Below the pieces are notes generated by a model. It had not been told where the DNA came from, did not search any database, and saw only the letters and a list, made by a program, of their open reading frames with translations. A stretch of DNA of 64,000 bases from Gilvibacter sp. SZ-19. Its GTDB lineage: Bacteria > Bacteroidota > Bacteroidia > Flavobacteriales > Flavobacteriaceae. Below are positions 26,922-34,590 of this stretch, one piece after another. Position 1 is the first letter of the stretch, and every line of letters starts with the position of its first letter. The DNA is taken from contig NZ_CP019333.1 of the NCBI RefSeq assembly GCF_002163875.1, positions 1,680,864 to 1,744,863 on the forward strand. The letters run 5' to 3'. The position numbers and the translations under genes are program-made.

Positions 26922-27239
26922 ATGGAGCAGCCTAATCTAGATTACCTTAAAGAGATCTCAGACGGTCAACCGGAAGTGATCGCCCAGTTCGTTGGGATCA
27001 TTAAAGAGGAATTCCCCGGAGAATTCGAGCAGTATCAGCAGTTAATGAAAGAAAAAGATTGGCAGCACGCGGCTGCAATGGTTCACAAGCTTAAGCATAA
27101 AATTAGTATTTTAGGCCTGAAGGAAGGAAGAGCTGTAGCGGTAACACACGAAGATGCCCTAAAAGGAGGTGATTATCAGCACAGTGAAGCTTTTGCTGCC
27201 GTATTGAACAAGATAGAAGTATTTTTAAAAGACAAATAA
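26922..27239 (+). CDS. Histidine phosphotransfer (Hpt) protein
   Basis: From ATG 26922 this 105-residue helical protein has the Hpt active-site helix AAMVHKLKHKISILGL with phospho-accepting H55 and the following Lys residues. The upstream TTG at 26913 would add only three residues. Hpt proteins carry phosphate between receivers; here a receiver-only protein (first gene) and a LytTR regulator (last gene) are the obvious partners. It is 14 bases after the kinase and 6 bases before the regulator. Confidence 0.88.
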   Translation: MEQPNLDYLKEISDGQPEVIAQFVGIIKEEFPGEFEQYQQLMKEKDWQHAAAMVHKLKHKISILGLKEGRAVAVTHEDALKGGDYQHSEAFAAVLNKIEVFLKDK

Positions 27240-27245
27240 TTGCTT

Positions 27246-27953
27246 ATGAAGTGTATTATTATTGATGATGAGGTTACCGCTAGAGCCGTTATTGAACAAC
27301 TTTGTCAGCAGATAGGTGGTCTTGATGTAGTAGCACAATTTGACAATGCGGTAGCGGCCCTGAAGTATACCAATAAAAGCAAGGTAGATGTAATATTTTT
27401 AGACATTCAAATGCCTTCATTTACCGGTTTTGATTTTTTAGACTCTTTAAAAACAGATACACAGGTTGTATTAATTACAAGCAATCCACATTTTGCGCTT
27501 GAATCATATAATTATGCGTGTGTTGAAGATTATCTTTTAAAGCCAATAAACTCACAGCGATTCATCAAGACTATCGATAAAATATCGCGAAAGTTAGGTA
27601 GGATTAGTATGGAAAATTCTACAGAAGCGATTGAAAAGGATAATGATGTTTTATTTATAAACATTGACCGAAGATTAGTCAAGATTGTGATAGATGAGAT
27701 TTATCTTATAGAGGCCAACGGTGATTATGTGTTAATAAAAACTTTGAATAAAAACTATTCTGTGCATGTTACAGTCAAGAAATTACTTGAAAAACTTCCG
27801 ACTAATAAATTTGTTAGAGTTCATCGTGGTTATGTTATAAATATTTCTAAGATTACTGATATTGAAGATAACAGTGTTCTTATTGAGCGCGATGTTATTC
27901 CTATATCTAGGTCAAATAGACCAGAATTAATGAGAAAATTAAACTTATTATAG
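27246..27953 (+). CDS. LytTR-family response regulator, output of the H-NOX/FIST relay
   Basis: The 235-residue protein has a receiver (acidic pair D7-D8, phospho-acceptor D53 in VIFLDIQMPSF, switch lysine in YLLKPINS) and a C-terminal LytTR DNA-binding domain (~135-235: LVKIVIDEIYLIEANGDYV, LPTNKFVRVHRGYVIN, SRSNRPEL). It is the likely transcriptional output of the seven-gene operon and a candidate to bind the direct repeats at 21886-21917. ATG 27246 is preferred to the TTG at 27240. The gene is strikingly more AT-rich than the Hpt gene before it. Confidence 0.93.
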   Translation: MKCIIIDDEVTARAVIEQLCQQIGGLDVVAQFDNAVAALKYTNKSKVDVIFLDIQMPSFTGFDFLDSLKTDTQVVLITSNPHFALESYNYACVEDYLLKPINSQRFIKTIDKISRKLGRISMENSTEAIEKDNDVLFINIDRRLVKIVIDEIYLIEANGDYVLIKTLNKNYSVHVTVKKLLEKLPTNKFVRVHRGYVINISKITDIEDNSVLIERDVIPISRSNRPELMRKLNLL

Positions 27954-28338
27954 TCACATAAATTTGTCCTATTCTAGGGTGTATATTGATTAAAATAATT
28001 TGTGGTTTACTTATTTAATAGAGTTGCTCATCATTGATAAATTGCAAACAGAGTAATGTTTTTATGAAAATGTCCCTAACGATCTCTTTGAAGGTATTGT
28101 CTGAGCAATAAACCACAAGAGAATCATATTTGCATACTTATCATTGATTCGAGCATCTCATTTAGCGAACAATTCTCTTTAGTTCGTTAGGACAAATCCC
28201 TGTGAGGTATTCTCTTCAAAGCTCGAAACAATTAATTGCCTTTTAATGCCCATTCATCTGTGCAGACTGGTTATTAATCGAAATACCGCGAGTTGAATTA
28301 TTGCTGAAATCTATCTTTGAGCAATTAACAAAAATTCT

Positions 28339-28563
28339 GTGCACGTGCCAATCGTTCTAAAAAGCATAGATAATTATGTGCTACTTAAAGGCAGCAGTAT
28401 ACCTTCAAATCAAATAGATGAAATTATTCAGTTCATCACTAAGAAGCAGGAGGTAGTTGGAAATTTAAATATAACAGTTGAAAAGAATTTTTTTAATTGT
28501 AATGGCACATTACGGCGATTTGAGCAATGCTTGGAGAATAAAGCCATTGTATCGATAATTTAG
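28339..28563 (+). CDS. Weak hypothetical ORF, possibly gene debris
   Basis: A 74-codon frame with a GTG start encoding a protein I do not recognise. The first part (VLKSIDNYVLLKGS) faintly recalls a LytTR beta strand such as the ANGDYVLIKT of the regulator upstream, so this might be a decayed fragment of a LytTR gene. No ribosome binding site stands out, and its stop codon lies inside the left arm of the inverted repeat that follows. It may not be expressed. Confidence 0.25.
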   Translation: MHVPIVLKSIDNYVLLKGSSIPSNQIDEIIQFITKKQEVVGNLNITVEKNFFNCNGTLRRFEQCLENKAIVSII

Positions 28564-28713
28564 TAAACCAAACCTTGGGTTAAAGGTATCATCTTATTTT
28601 TGTTTGATTCGTGTTAATGGATTAAGATGCGTTAGTGATTCTATAAGGTGTGCCTAGGTCTATGCGGGGCAATAATAGCGTTAGATAACAACCCAAGGTT
28701 TTTACTAAATTAT
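28555..28713. repeat. 159-bp element bounded by 24-bp imperfect inverted repeats
   Basis: The left arm (28555-28581) and right arm (28690-28713) match in inverted orientation as ATAATTTAGTAAA plus AACCTTGGGTT, 24 paired bases with a 3-base CCA insertion in the left arm. The ~108 bases between have no open frame. It resembles a MITE-like element or a very long hairpin; no obvious target-site duplication was seen. Confidence 0.6.
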
Positions 28714-28866
28714 AATATGTCATTTCTTTTGGACTTTTTTGATATTCTAAAATTTAAAAGTCAAGTTTATAGCTTCTAACTATTTAAGGTTCGTAGCTGT
28801 AGTACCAGTTTAAGTGTGATTTAAAAGTTCCAAAAGAGTATTCTTAATAAAAACATATTTTATTTC

Positions 28867-29319
28867 ATGCGCAGTACCATTATAATCTATTGCAGAAATC
28901 AAGAAGGCTTGATTGATAAAATTCCATTCGGAAGGTTTTTAGATGAAAATTCAAATTACAGTTTTTGTTTTGTCAACGACGGCAGTGATGATGCTACAAT
29001 AACTATTTTAGACACCATCGAAAGACATTACAAGGAACAAGTAAAGGTGTTATATTCCAAAAAGTGCCTGGGCTACTATCATGCCTTACAATTGGGATTG
29101 AGATTTGTCCTTAAAAACAATGAATTTGATTATATAGGATTGCTGAAGACAGAGCTTAGCATCGAGTTGATGGATTTTGGTTTTCTTGAAAAAGAAATAA
29201 TTAATAGTACAGAATTGGTAAGAGTAAACAATATTTACGATTTTAACGGTTCTCGCAAAAAAGGTGTTCGGGGTATCGTATATAAACTATTAAAGAATCT
29301 AGAGCATTCTAATTCATAA
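28867..29319 (+). CDS. Truncated family 2 glycosyltransferase-like protein
   Basis: The 150-residue product starts like a GT-A glycosyltransferase (STIIIYCRNQEGLIDKIP, then FCFVNDGSDDATITILD, a DGSxD/T nucleotide-sugar motif, and YYHALQLGLRFVL). The later DxD metal-binding and acceptor regions expected in a complete ~230-300-residue enzyme are missing or replaced. It is AT-rich and lies in a debris region, ending 15 bases before a degraded frame of different base composition. Probably a non-functional remnant, though a short derivative protein cannot be excluded. Confidence 0.55.
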   Translation: MRSTIIIYCRNQEGLIDKIPFGRFLDENSNYSFCFVNDGSDDATITILDTIERHYKEQVKVLYSKKCLGYYHALQLGLRFVLKNNEFDYIGLLKTELSIELMDFGFLEKEIINSTELVRVNNIYDFNGSRKKGVRGIVYKLLKNLEHSNS

Positions 29320-29334
29320 AGCAGAAATAAATAA

Positions 29335-29553
29335 ACCCTCTACGTTCTTAAGCGTAGCGGCGATCCTGTGGTTAATATCTTTTCCTAAAATTTGGAGCTA
29401 GATCTAAAGGCTAGCCTTCAGATTCCAGGCCGACTACTAAGTATTTACTTAGCCTACAACAACTTTACTTTGGTAGAATCCAATACTGTTCAGCTGCAGT
29501 GGGATCAATCTATCAATACCTTTGGATTGGGCGAGATCAGCATCGCTGCCTAA
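29335..29553 (+). pseudogene. C-terminal remnant of an unrecognised protein, with internal stop
   Basis: A frame open from 29335 reads YVLKRSGDPVVNIFS, then TAA at 29386-29388, and continues in the same frame as LELDLKASLQIPGRLL...NTFGLGEISIAA to a TAA at 29551-29553. Codon use is normal for the chromosome and unlike the AT-rich DNA just upstream, so this looks like the tail of a deleted chromosomal gene. The family is not recognised. It abuts the convergent DUF4407 gene. Confidence 0.45.
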
Positions 29554-30654
29554 TCACAACAGACGTTTTTGTTTTTCAAAGAATGCATCGGCCTGCAACT
29601 GCATAAGTTCGCGGGCCTTTTTTCTTTTGTAGTCGTAGACTTCTTGCTCTTCGGCTATATCTTCATAGACACGATTGTTAAGCGCCAGGTCTGTGCTCAA
29701 TAGTATCTTTCGCTGTTCTTTTTGCTGCGCTGCCCAGGAGGCAATAGCGCCTTCTTGTTCCTCGAGTTTATGATCATAGGGCCCTCTGTGAGAAAGCAAT
29801 TTTGCGAAGATCGGTGAAGTTTCTACCGCAAGGAATAGTAAGAATATAAAGAATGATGGCAACCACGGAAGCTTCTCTAGAGCATTTACACGAGCCATAA
29901 GGCCGTCAAAGCCCTCAATTACCGGTTGGGTCTCAGTGACCTTATTGTCGTATTGAGTTTCTAAGGCAGTGATCTGTGTTTCCAGATCGGCGATTTTAGC
30001 TGCATTCGCAGTTCGGAGCTCTGTCAAAGCAGCCAATTCTGCATCGTGTTTTTCGCGCTTTTCCTTGTAAACTGGCCCTTTGCCAACCAGCTCGGTACCG
30101 GCTCGCCCTTCTGCTTCTGCTATATAGGTTTCATAAAGAGCATTGACGCTCGTTTCCTTAGTGATAACTTCTTGTTTTAGGGTCTCAATTTGCCCGTTTA
30201 GTTCGGCTATCTTGGGCTGATATTGCAAGGCGATCTGATCTTGATTGTCCAAGGTCATTTGATTCTTTTCTTCTAGCAAGACCTGATCTATCTCCTTTTC
30301 AAAGATCTTGAGCTCTAAGGGTTTTGCAATGACCACGGCGATGATCACGGCCAGAATGAGTCTGGGCGTAGCCTGAACCAATTCGTCCCAGAAATTTCCA
30401 CGTTTCTTTATGGTAGACACGATGAATCTATCTAGATTAAAGATGAGCAAGCCCCAAACCAATCCAAAGGCCACGGCAATGCCATAATTGTCAAATACGG
30501 TGTAAAGGGCATAGGTTGCTGCAATGGCAGCCATAATTGCGGTAAAGAAGACAGTGGCACCTATTCCTGCATATTTGGTGCGCTCTCCGGGAGCACATTG
30601 GTCTAAGATGTCCGTATCTGCTCCGGAGCAGAAAATGAAAAATGATTGTAACAT
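29554..30654 (-). CDS. DUF4407 membrane protein
   Basis: The 366-residue protein has an N-terminal FFIFCSGAD start, two membrane segments (about 30-50 and 55-75), a third after PRLILAVIIAVVIAKPLELKIF, a long coiled-coil region (about 125-250) rich in Q, E and A, and a fourth membrane segment (LPSFFIFLLFLAVETSPIFAKLL), the layout of DUF4407. Function is unknown. It stands alone, with a 139-base gap to the M56 gene, and is not preceded by a recognised regulator. Confidence 0.85.
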   Translation of the reverse strand: MLQSFFIFCSGADTDILDQCAPGERTKYAGIGATVFFTAIMAAIAATYALYTVFDNYGIAVAFGLVWGLLIFNLDRFIVSTIKKRGNFWDELVQATPRLILAVIIAVVIAKPLELKIFEKEIDQVLLEEKNQMTLDNQDQIALQYQPKIAELNGQIETLKQEVITKETSVNALYETYIAEAEGRAGTELVGKGPVYKEKREKHDAELAALTELRTANAAKIADLETQITALETQYDNKVTETQPVIEGFDGLMARVNALEKLPWLPSFFIFLLFLAVETSPIFAKLLSHRGPYDHKLEEQEGAIASWAAQQKEQRKILLSTDLALNNRVYEDIAEEQEVYDYKRKKARELMQLQADAFFEKQKRLL

Positions 30655-30746
30655 GATTGATGAATTAAAGTGTTCGCCGCAGTAGTGGACTGCATCCGAG
30701 AGTATTAGAACGCAATTTGTATGCTTTTGTTACATAATAAAGCATT

Positions 30747-30771
30747 AAAAAAGCCTCGATAAATCGAGGCT
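30747..30771 (-). terminator. Rho-independent terminator after the M56 gene
   Basis: AGCCTCGA-TAAA-TCGAGGCT forms a perfect 8-bp stem; on the minus strand it is followed by a T-tract (A-run at 30747-30752 on the plus strand). It lies 23 bases beyond the M56 stop. Confidence 0.85.
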
Positions 30772-30793
30772 CTCATTCATTTGTGGGTCTATT

Positions 30794-32434
30794 TTATTGC
30801 TTCATCAGCACTTTAGGCGGATTGTTATCTACCTTTTCCACATCGATATAGTTGATCTTATCGGCCTTTACTAAAGCGAGTGCTTTATCTGCGGATATCT
30901 TATTGCCGTCCAGATAGAAACTGGCTCCTTGAGCTATAAGATCCTTAATGGCCTCTATAGGCTTTTTTGGTGGCGGTGGAGGCGGAGGAAGCGAAGTATC
31001 TGGAGTTTCTACCACTTCAATGATAATGACTTCATCTTCCGGATCGCTGCTGTTTAGTTTGGCTTTGCGCTTTACCTTGGTTTGCACATTTTCTACCTCA
31101 ATGATTTCTTCAAGCTCTTCTTCAACTTCTTCCACCTCTTCTATTTCAACCAATTTGTATTTAAGGTTTTGTGCATCGCGAACTTCTATTTCTACTTCTT
31201 CCACAACCGGAGTTGGTGGAGCTGGTGGTGGTGGCGGCGGTGGAGGAATGATCCCATATTGATAACGCCCCGGATTGGCCTTGTAAAAGTCGGTCTTTTT
31301 AAAGGCATCGTTGAGCTTTTGCATAAAGTCCCTATCCACATTTTTAATGCGCAAGTCTAAGGTCGAATTCTCAAAATCGTCCTCGTTCCAATTACGAGTC
31401 GCGGCGTTTACTGCATTTTTAAAGTCGCGTAGGCTCGTTTTGGTTCCGTTCACATACACGGTTTTGCCTTGTATGTTGATACGAAGTTCTTCGTTGGTGT
31501 CAAAGACCTCGGTTGTCTTGTAATTAAAACCGGTTTCTGCGGTTTCCGTTAGCGGGATCTCCTCTTCTAACAATACTTCTTTAGTGGTGCTAAAGCTGTA
31601 GAGCAAGATTGCGAGTAGGGGCAGAAGTAACAGGCTTTTTGCCCATTGGACCCTTTTAGGTGATGAATTCTTCATGAGTGTGAATCGTTTTTTGATAGAT
31701 GAATAATTAATGGCACTGGCCAAGTCCGGACAGGTCCTCGGGTTCAAATAGGCCAGTAAAGTATTTTGATATTGACTCTTGGGCACGCCTGTATTTAGAA
31801 CAGCCTCATCTGCCAAGAATTCGTGATTGAGTAAAATGCTGTGTTTTAAAAGGTAGACCAATGGGTTGAACCAAAAGACCACTTGTAGCGCTTCTGCCAG
31901 TAACACATCGGCGCTGTGCAATTGCTGCGCATGGGCTTGTTCGTGTAGCAATACTTCCTTGGGAATTGCCCGCTGTGCGAAGCGTTTGCTGTTTACGAAA
32001 ATGTATTTAAAAAAGGTGTGTGGTTGTACTGGCCTTGCGAGTAATACATAGAACAAAGGTCTTTGTGATTGCTTCGGATGGGCCCAAATACGTCTCAATA
32101 ATTTGCCGAGATTCCACACAAAACGCACTGCGAATACAGCAAAGCCTAGCCAGTAGATAGTCCAAATAAGGGAGACATAATCTAAAGTAGACCAAAATCC
32201 TGTGGCAGTGGAAGTACCTTCTGCAGCCGATATAATTACAGTAGCTGCATCGGCATCCGCAGTGATATATGTTGTAAATGTTACTAAGGGAATCAAGGCC
32301 CCAAGGACCAATCCGCCTAGAAGGTACCAACGCTTAAGCTGGTGCATGCTTTCCCGCTCTAAGAGCAGCTTGTAGAAGCCGTAAAGCAAGGCCCAGCAGG
32401 CCGCCGATTTTAAAACGTAGAGTTCCATGATCAT
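30794..32434 (-). CDS. M56-family (BlaR1-like) membrane metallopeptidase
   Basis: A 546-residue protein with four N-terminal membrane segments and the M56 zinc motif H164-EQA-H168, followed by FWFNPLVYLLKHS and HEFLADEAVL. After a fifth membrane segment (LLLLPLLAILLYSF, ~270-285) the periplasmic part is unusual: two proline runs and a Glu/Val-rich stretch (EEVEEVEEELEE), with no penicillin-binding sensor domain. It is thus not a classical BlaR1. It overlaps the BlaI-type repressor gene by 4 bases (ATGA) and presumably cleaves that repressor in response to an unknown envelope signal. Confidence 0.9.
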   Translation of the reverse strand: MIMELYVLKSAACWALLYGFYKLLLERESMHQLKRWYLLGGLVLGALIPLVTFTTYITADADAATVIISAAEGTSTATGFWSTLDYVSLIWTIYWLGFAVFAVRFVWNLGKLLRRIWAHPKQSQRPLFYVLLARPVQPHTFFKYIFVNSKRFAQRAIPKEVLLHEQAHAQQLHSADVLLAEALQVVFWFNPLVYLLKHSILLNHEFLADEAVLNTGVPKSQYQNTLLAYLNPRTCPDLASAINYSSIKKRFTLMKNSSPKRVQWAKSLLLLPLLAILLYSFSTTKEVLLEEEIPLTETAETGFNYKTTEVFDTNEELRINIQGKTVYVNGTKTSLRDFKNAVNAATRNWNEDDFENSTLDLRIKNVDRDFMQKLNDAFKKTDFYKANPGRYQYGIIPPPPPPPPAPPTPVVEEVEIEVRDAQNLKYKLVEIEEVEEVEEELEEIIEVENVQTKVKRKAKLNSSDPEDEVIIIEVVETPDTSLPPPPPPPKKPIEAIKDLIAQGASFYLDGNKISADKALALVKADKINYIDVEKVDNNPPKVLMKQ

Positions 32435-32796
32435 TTGTTTTTGATCTCGCGATCGATAAGACTTCTTAATGATTCCAATTCTTCTTTGCTGAGGTCAGTT
32501 TCCTTGGCAAAGAAAGAGGCAAATTGCGCAGCAGAATTGTCAAAGAAATTCTGGATCATTCCTCGCATCTGTTTAGAGAAATAAGACTCCTTGGCCACTA
32601 GCGGATAATATTCTCGGGCACGCCCAATTTGAGTGTACTCTACAAAGCCCTTGTCGCGCATGCGCTTTAAAAGGGTAGCTATAGTGGTTTGTGCAGGTTT
32701 TGGGTCCGGATAAGCGGCTATAAGATCGTTCATATAGGCTTTTTCTTGCTCCCAAAGGATCTGCATGAGTTGCTCTTCTGATTTTGATAAGGACAT
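32431..32796 (-). CDS. BlaI/MecI-family transcriptional repressor
   Basis: This 121-residue winged-helix protein has the family start LSKSEEQLMQILWEQEKAYMNDL, the recognition helix TTIATLLKRMRDKGFV with wing YTQIGRAREYYPLV, and a C-terminal dimerisation region containing FFAKETDLSKEELESLRSLI. In the family, M56 peptidase cleavage of the repressor relieves repression. Two palindromic operators lie just upstream at 32816-32857, so autoregulation is likely. No beta-lactamase gene is nearby. Confidence 0.94.
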   Translation of the reverse strand: MSLSKSEEQLMQILWEQEKAYMNDLIAAYPDPKPAQTTIATLLKRMRDKGFVEYTQIGRAREYYPLVAKESYFSKQMRGMIQNFFDNSAAQFASFFAKETDLSKEELESLRSLIDREIKNK

Positions 32797-32815
32797 ACTT
32801 TTTACTTCTTTCTTC

Positions 32816-32857
32816 TCTACAAATGTAGAACAATAATTTAATTCTACAACTGTAGAA
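32816..32857 (-). promoter_or_regulatory. Two BlaI-type palindromic operators
   Basis: TCTACAAATGTAGA (32816-32829) and TTCTACAACTGTAGAA (32842-32857) each contain TACA-N2-TGTA, the BlaI/MecI operator core. Their centres are 27 bases apart, and the nearer one ends 20 bases before the blaI-like start codon. Confidence 0.88.
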
Positions 32858-32896
32858 GGAAAAATTTAACAATTTAAAAAGCTATTCCCAGTGTCT

Positions 32897-34150
32897 CTAC
32901 CTATTGTATGGAGTTTCGTTTATCCAGTGAAAACCGCGATTAATAAGGCGGAACTGTGAAAGGTCGCGGGCGCGAAAACGGATCATTAAACTGTCTTGCT
33001 CTAGCACACCTTGCAGGGTCAATTGTAAAGAATCCACTTGTTTGATCACAAAATTAGGATCACTTAGGGTATCGGAGCGGTTGCGTAAACTCAAGTTTGT
33101 TCCACTAGAATCTAAAACAAAACTAAAGCGCTCCAAACTGTCGTTCATTTTTTTGACAAGCGCATATCCCTTTCTGTCGATCACCAAATAACGCCAACGG
33201 TCGGAGCGCGTAATAAGCGGAGCAATGGTATCCTGATTCTTAATGAATTCTTCCGCTTCCCAAATGCCGTAGTATTGCGGTTTTGGGCGCTTGTCTCCGT
33301 AACTGCGCTCTGATGAATAACCCTGGTAACCCATAATGGCGAACAAGACAAGCATTCCAGCCACTTTGAACCACATCATCACCGCGTGATAGGTTGGGTC
33401 TTTTGTGGGTTTGTAATATGAAAGAGCTTCTGTGGGTTTGTTCTTAATGAAAATGTGACTGAACCGCTTCCAATCCGCAGTAAACAAAAACAAGCCAAAA
33501 AGCATTAAATGAGCAGAGTACAATTTTACAGGAATGTCGTAAAACATGTTCATCATAAAGACCTGCAGCATCACTCCAAATACTACCAAACCGCCCAAGG
33601 ATTGCGTTCTTTTTGGAATAAGTAGCAGCCCACCCAATACTTCCATTAGCCCGGTAAAAAGATTGAAGCCTTCGCTTTGGGCCATATAAGTCCAGGCCAG
33701 ACCCATAGGAGACATATCGCCTACAGGTTGTAAAAGCCTTATGAGCGAGGGCCCTGCAAATTGAGTTTTATAAATCTTGGCAAAGCCATAAGTGAACATA
33801 AAGAACACCAAGAAGATCCGCAGCACAACGGTGAGCCAGTAAAAGGCGGCGTTGTAAGATGGGCGTTTTCTGTCTAGTACAGACCATATGACGGTACCAA
33901 TTAAAGAGAGGCATAGTAATACAAAAAGGCTGGCAAAAGCCATAGAGGTATCGCCGCTTCCGGTAGAGAAGAACTCCAAGCGTCCTTCCATACCCAAAAT
34001 GTCGCGACCCGCCCAAACCAACAAGGGTTCTAGGATGCGGTTGCCGCCAAACATTAAAACGATATAGCCCCAACAGTAGAGCGCTACAAAGCGGAAGCTC
34101 CACTTTTGTAGCCCTGACCAGTTTTCATGGGGTTGGTACGAAAATATCAC
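32897..34150 (-). CDS. DoxX-like membrane protein
   Basis: A 417-residue protein starting at GTG 34150 with about seven membrane segments in the first ~300 residues. The region VFFMFTYGFAKIYKTQF...GLMEVLGGLLLIPKRTQSLGGLVVFGVMLQVFMMN is DoxX-like. The C-terminal ~120 residues are soluble and beta-rich (IAPLITRSDRWRYLVIDRKG...). Substrate and role are unknown. The upstream exported protein gene is 7 bases away on the same strand, so the two are probably co-transcribed. No ATG fits the hydrophobic N-terminus better. Confidence 0.7.
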   Translation of the reverse strand: MIFSYQPHENWSGLQKWSFRFVALYCWGYIVLMFGGNRILEPLLVWAGRDILGMEGRLEFFSTGSGDTSMAFASLFVLLCLSLIGTVIWSVLDRKRPSYNAAFYWLTVVLRIFLVFFMFTYGFAKIYKTQFAGPSLIRLLQPVGDMSPMGLAWTYMAQSEGFNLFTGLMEVLGGLLLIPKRTQSLGGLVVFGVMLQVFMMNMFYDIPVKLYSAHLMLFGLFLFTADWKRFSHIFIKNKPTEALSYYKPTKDPTYHAVMMWFKVAGMLVLFAIMGYQGYSSERSYGDKRPKPQYYGIWEAEEFIKNQDTIAPLITRSDRWRYLVIDRKGYALVKKMNDSLERFSFVLDSSGTNLSLRNRSDTLSDPNFVIKQVDSLQLTLQGVLEQDSLMIRFRARDLSQFRLINRGFHWINETPYNR

Positions 34151-34157
34151 AGGTTAC

Positions 34158-34571
34158 CTATCTAACTCTTACGCCTCCGGAGCTCAATATAGCTTTAGAG
34201 TTGTCTTCTGGTAAAGTAAAGGTGAGCGATTCCCAAGCGGTCCCATCTATACCGGTAAGCTTGTACTCGCCGCGAACTTTGGCAATGCTAAAGGAGAATT
34301 CTGCTAATTCATCCGGGTTACTGGCGGTTTGTCTTTTACCAACCATTCCGAACTGATCTACAGTAACTGCCAAACCGCGTCTTGGGCTTTCAAAGCTCAG
34401 ACTCTCCCAAGCACAGCCTGCGCGGCATTCCATTTTTATTTCTTTACCCTCTTGTGTAATGGTGAGGTTAAAGGTTTTCTTTTGGTCGGCACTACCCATT
34501 TGCGCAGAGGCAGTTAGCGCAGTAAACAAACAAAGTATGATTGCAGTTATATGAGATTTTTTGAATTGCAT
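34158..34571 (-). CDS. Small exported protein of unknown function
   Basis: The 137-residue product has a signal peptide (to about TASAQ at residue 23) and a beta-rich mature part with CRAGCAWESLSFESPRRG, a CxxxC pair followed by a repeat-like WESLSF/WESLTF. I do not recognise a family. It precedes the DoxX-like gene by 7 bases and starts 19 bases after the dipeptidase stop, so all three may be one transcript. Confidence 0.65.
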   Translation of the reverse strand: MQFKKSHITAIILCLFTALTASAQMGSADQKKTFNLTITQEGKEIKMECRAGCAWESLSFESPRRGLAVTVDQFGMVGKRQTASNPDELAEFSFSIAKVRGEYKLTGIDGTAWESLTFTLPEDNSKAILSSGGVRVR

Positions 34572-34590
34572 AATTGTCGATTTATGAAGT

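Larger units (their letters stand above)
27954..28866. other. AT-rich gene-poor stretch after the H-NOX operon
   Basis: Apart from one weak 74-codon frame (28339-28563) and the inverted-repeat element (28555-28713), no convincing gene is seen. Two short inverted pairs occur: TGTCCCTAACGA at 28071 with TCGTTAGGACA at 28184, and CTTTGAAG at 28087 with CTTCAAAG near 28217. The stretch looks like decayed or horizontally acquired DNA. Confidence 0.5.

Noticed and set aside
28071-28224. Pseudoknot-like nested inverted pairs suggesting a structured RNA
   Set aside because: The pairs are short (8-12 bases, one with a bulge), the stretch is AT-rich and no conservation can be judged, so chance is not excluded.
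28620-28713. Integron attC-like site (GCGTTAGAT near 28680)
   Set aside because: No matching RYYYAAC end at the other side and no integrase or cassette structure; the inverted repeats do not follow attC geometry.
30948-31262. Gly/Ser-rich plus-strand ORF opposite the M56 gene
   Set aside because: It is the antisense of the Pro/Glu/Val-rich tail of the M56 protein; low complexity, no start context, and the minus frame has clear family motifs.
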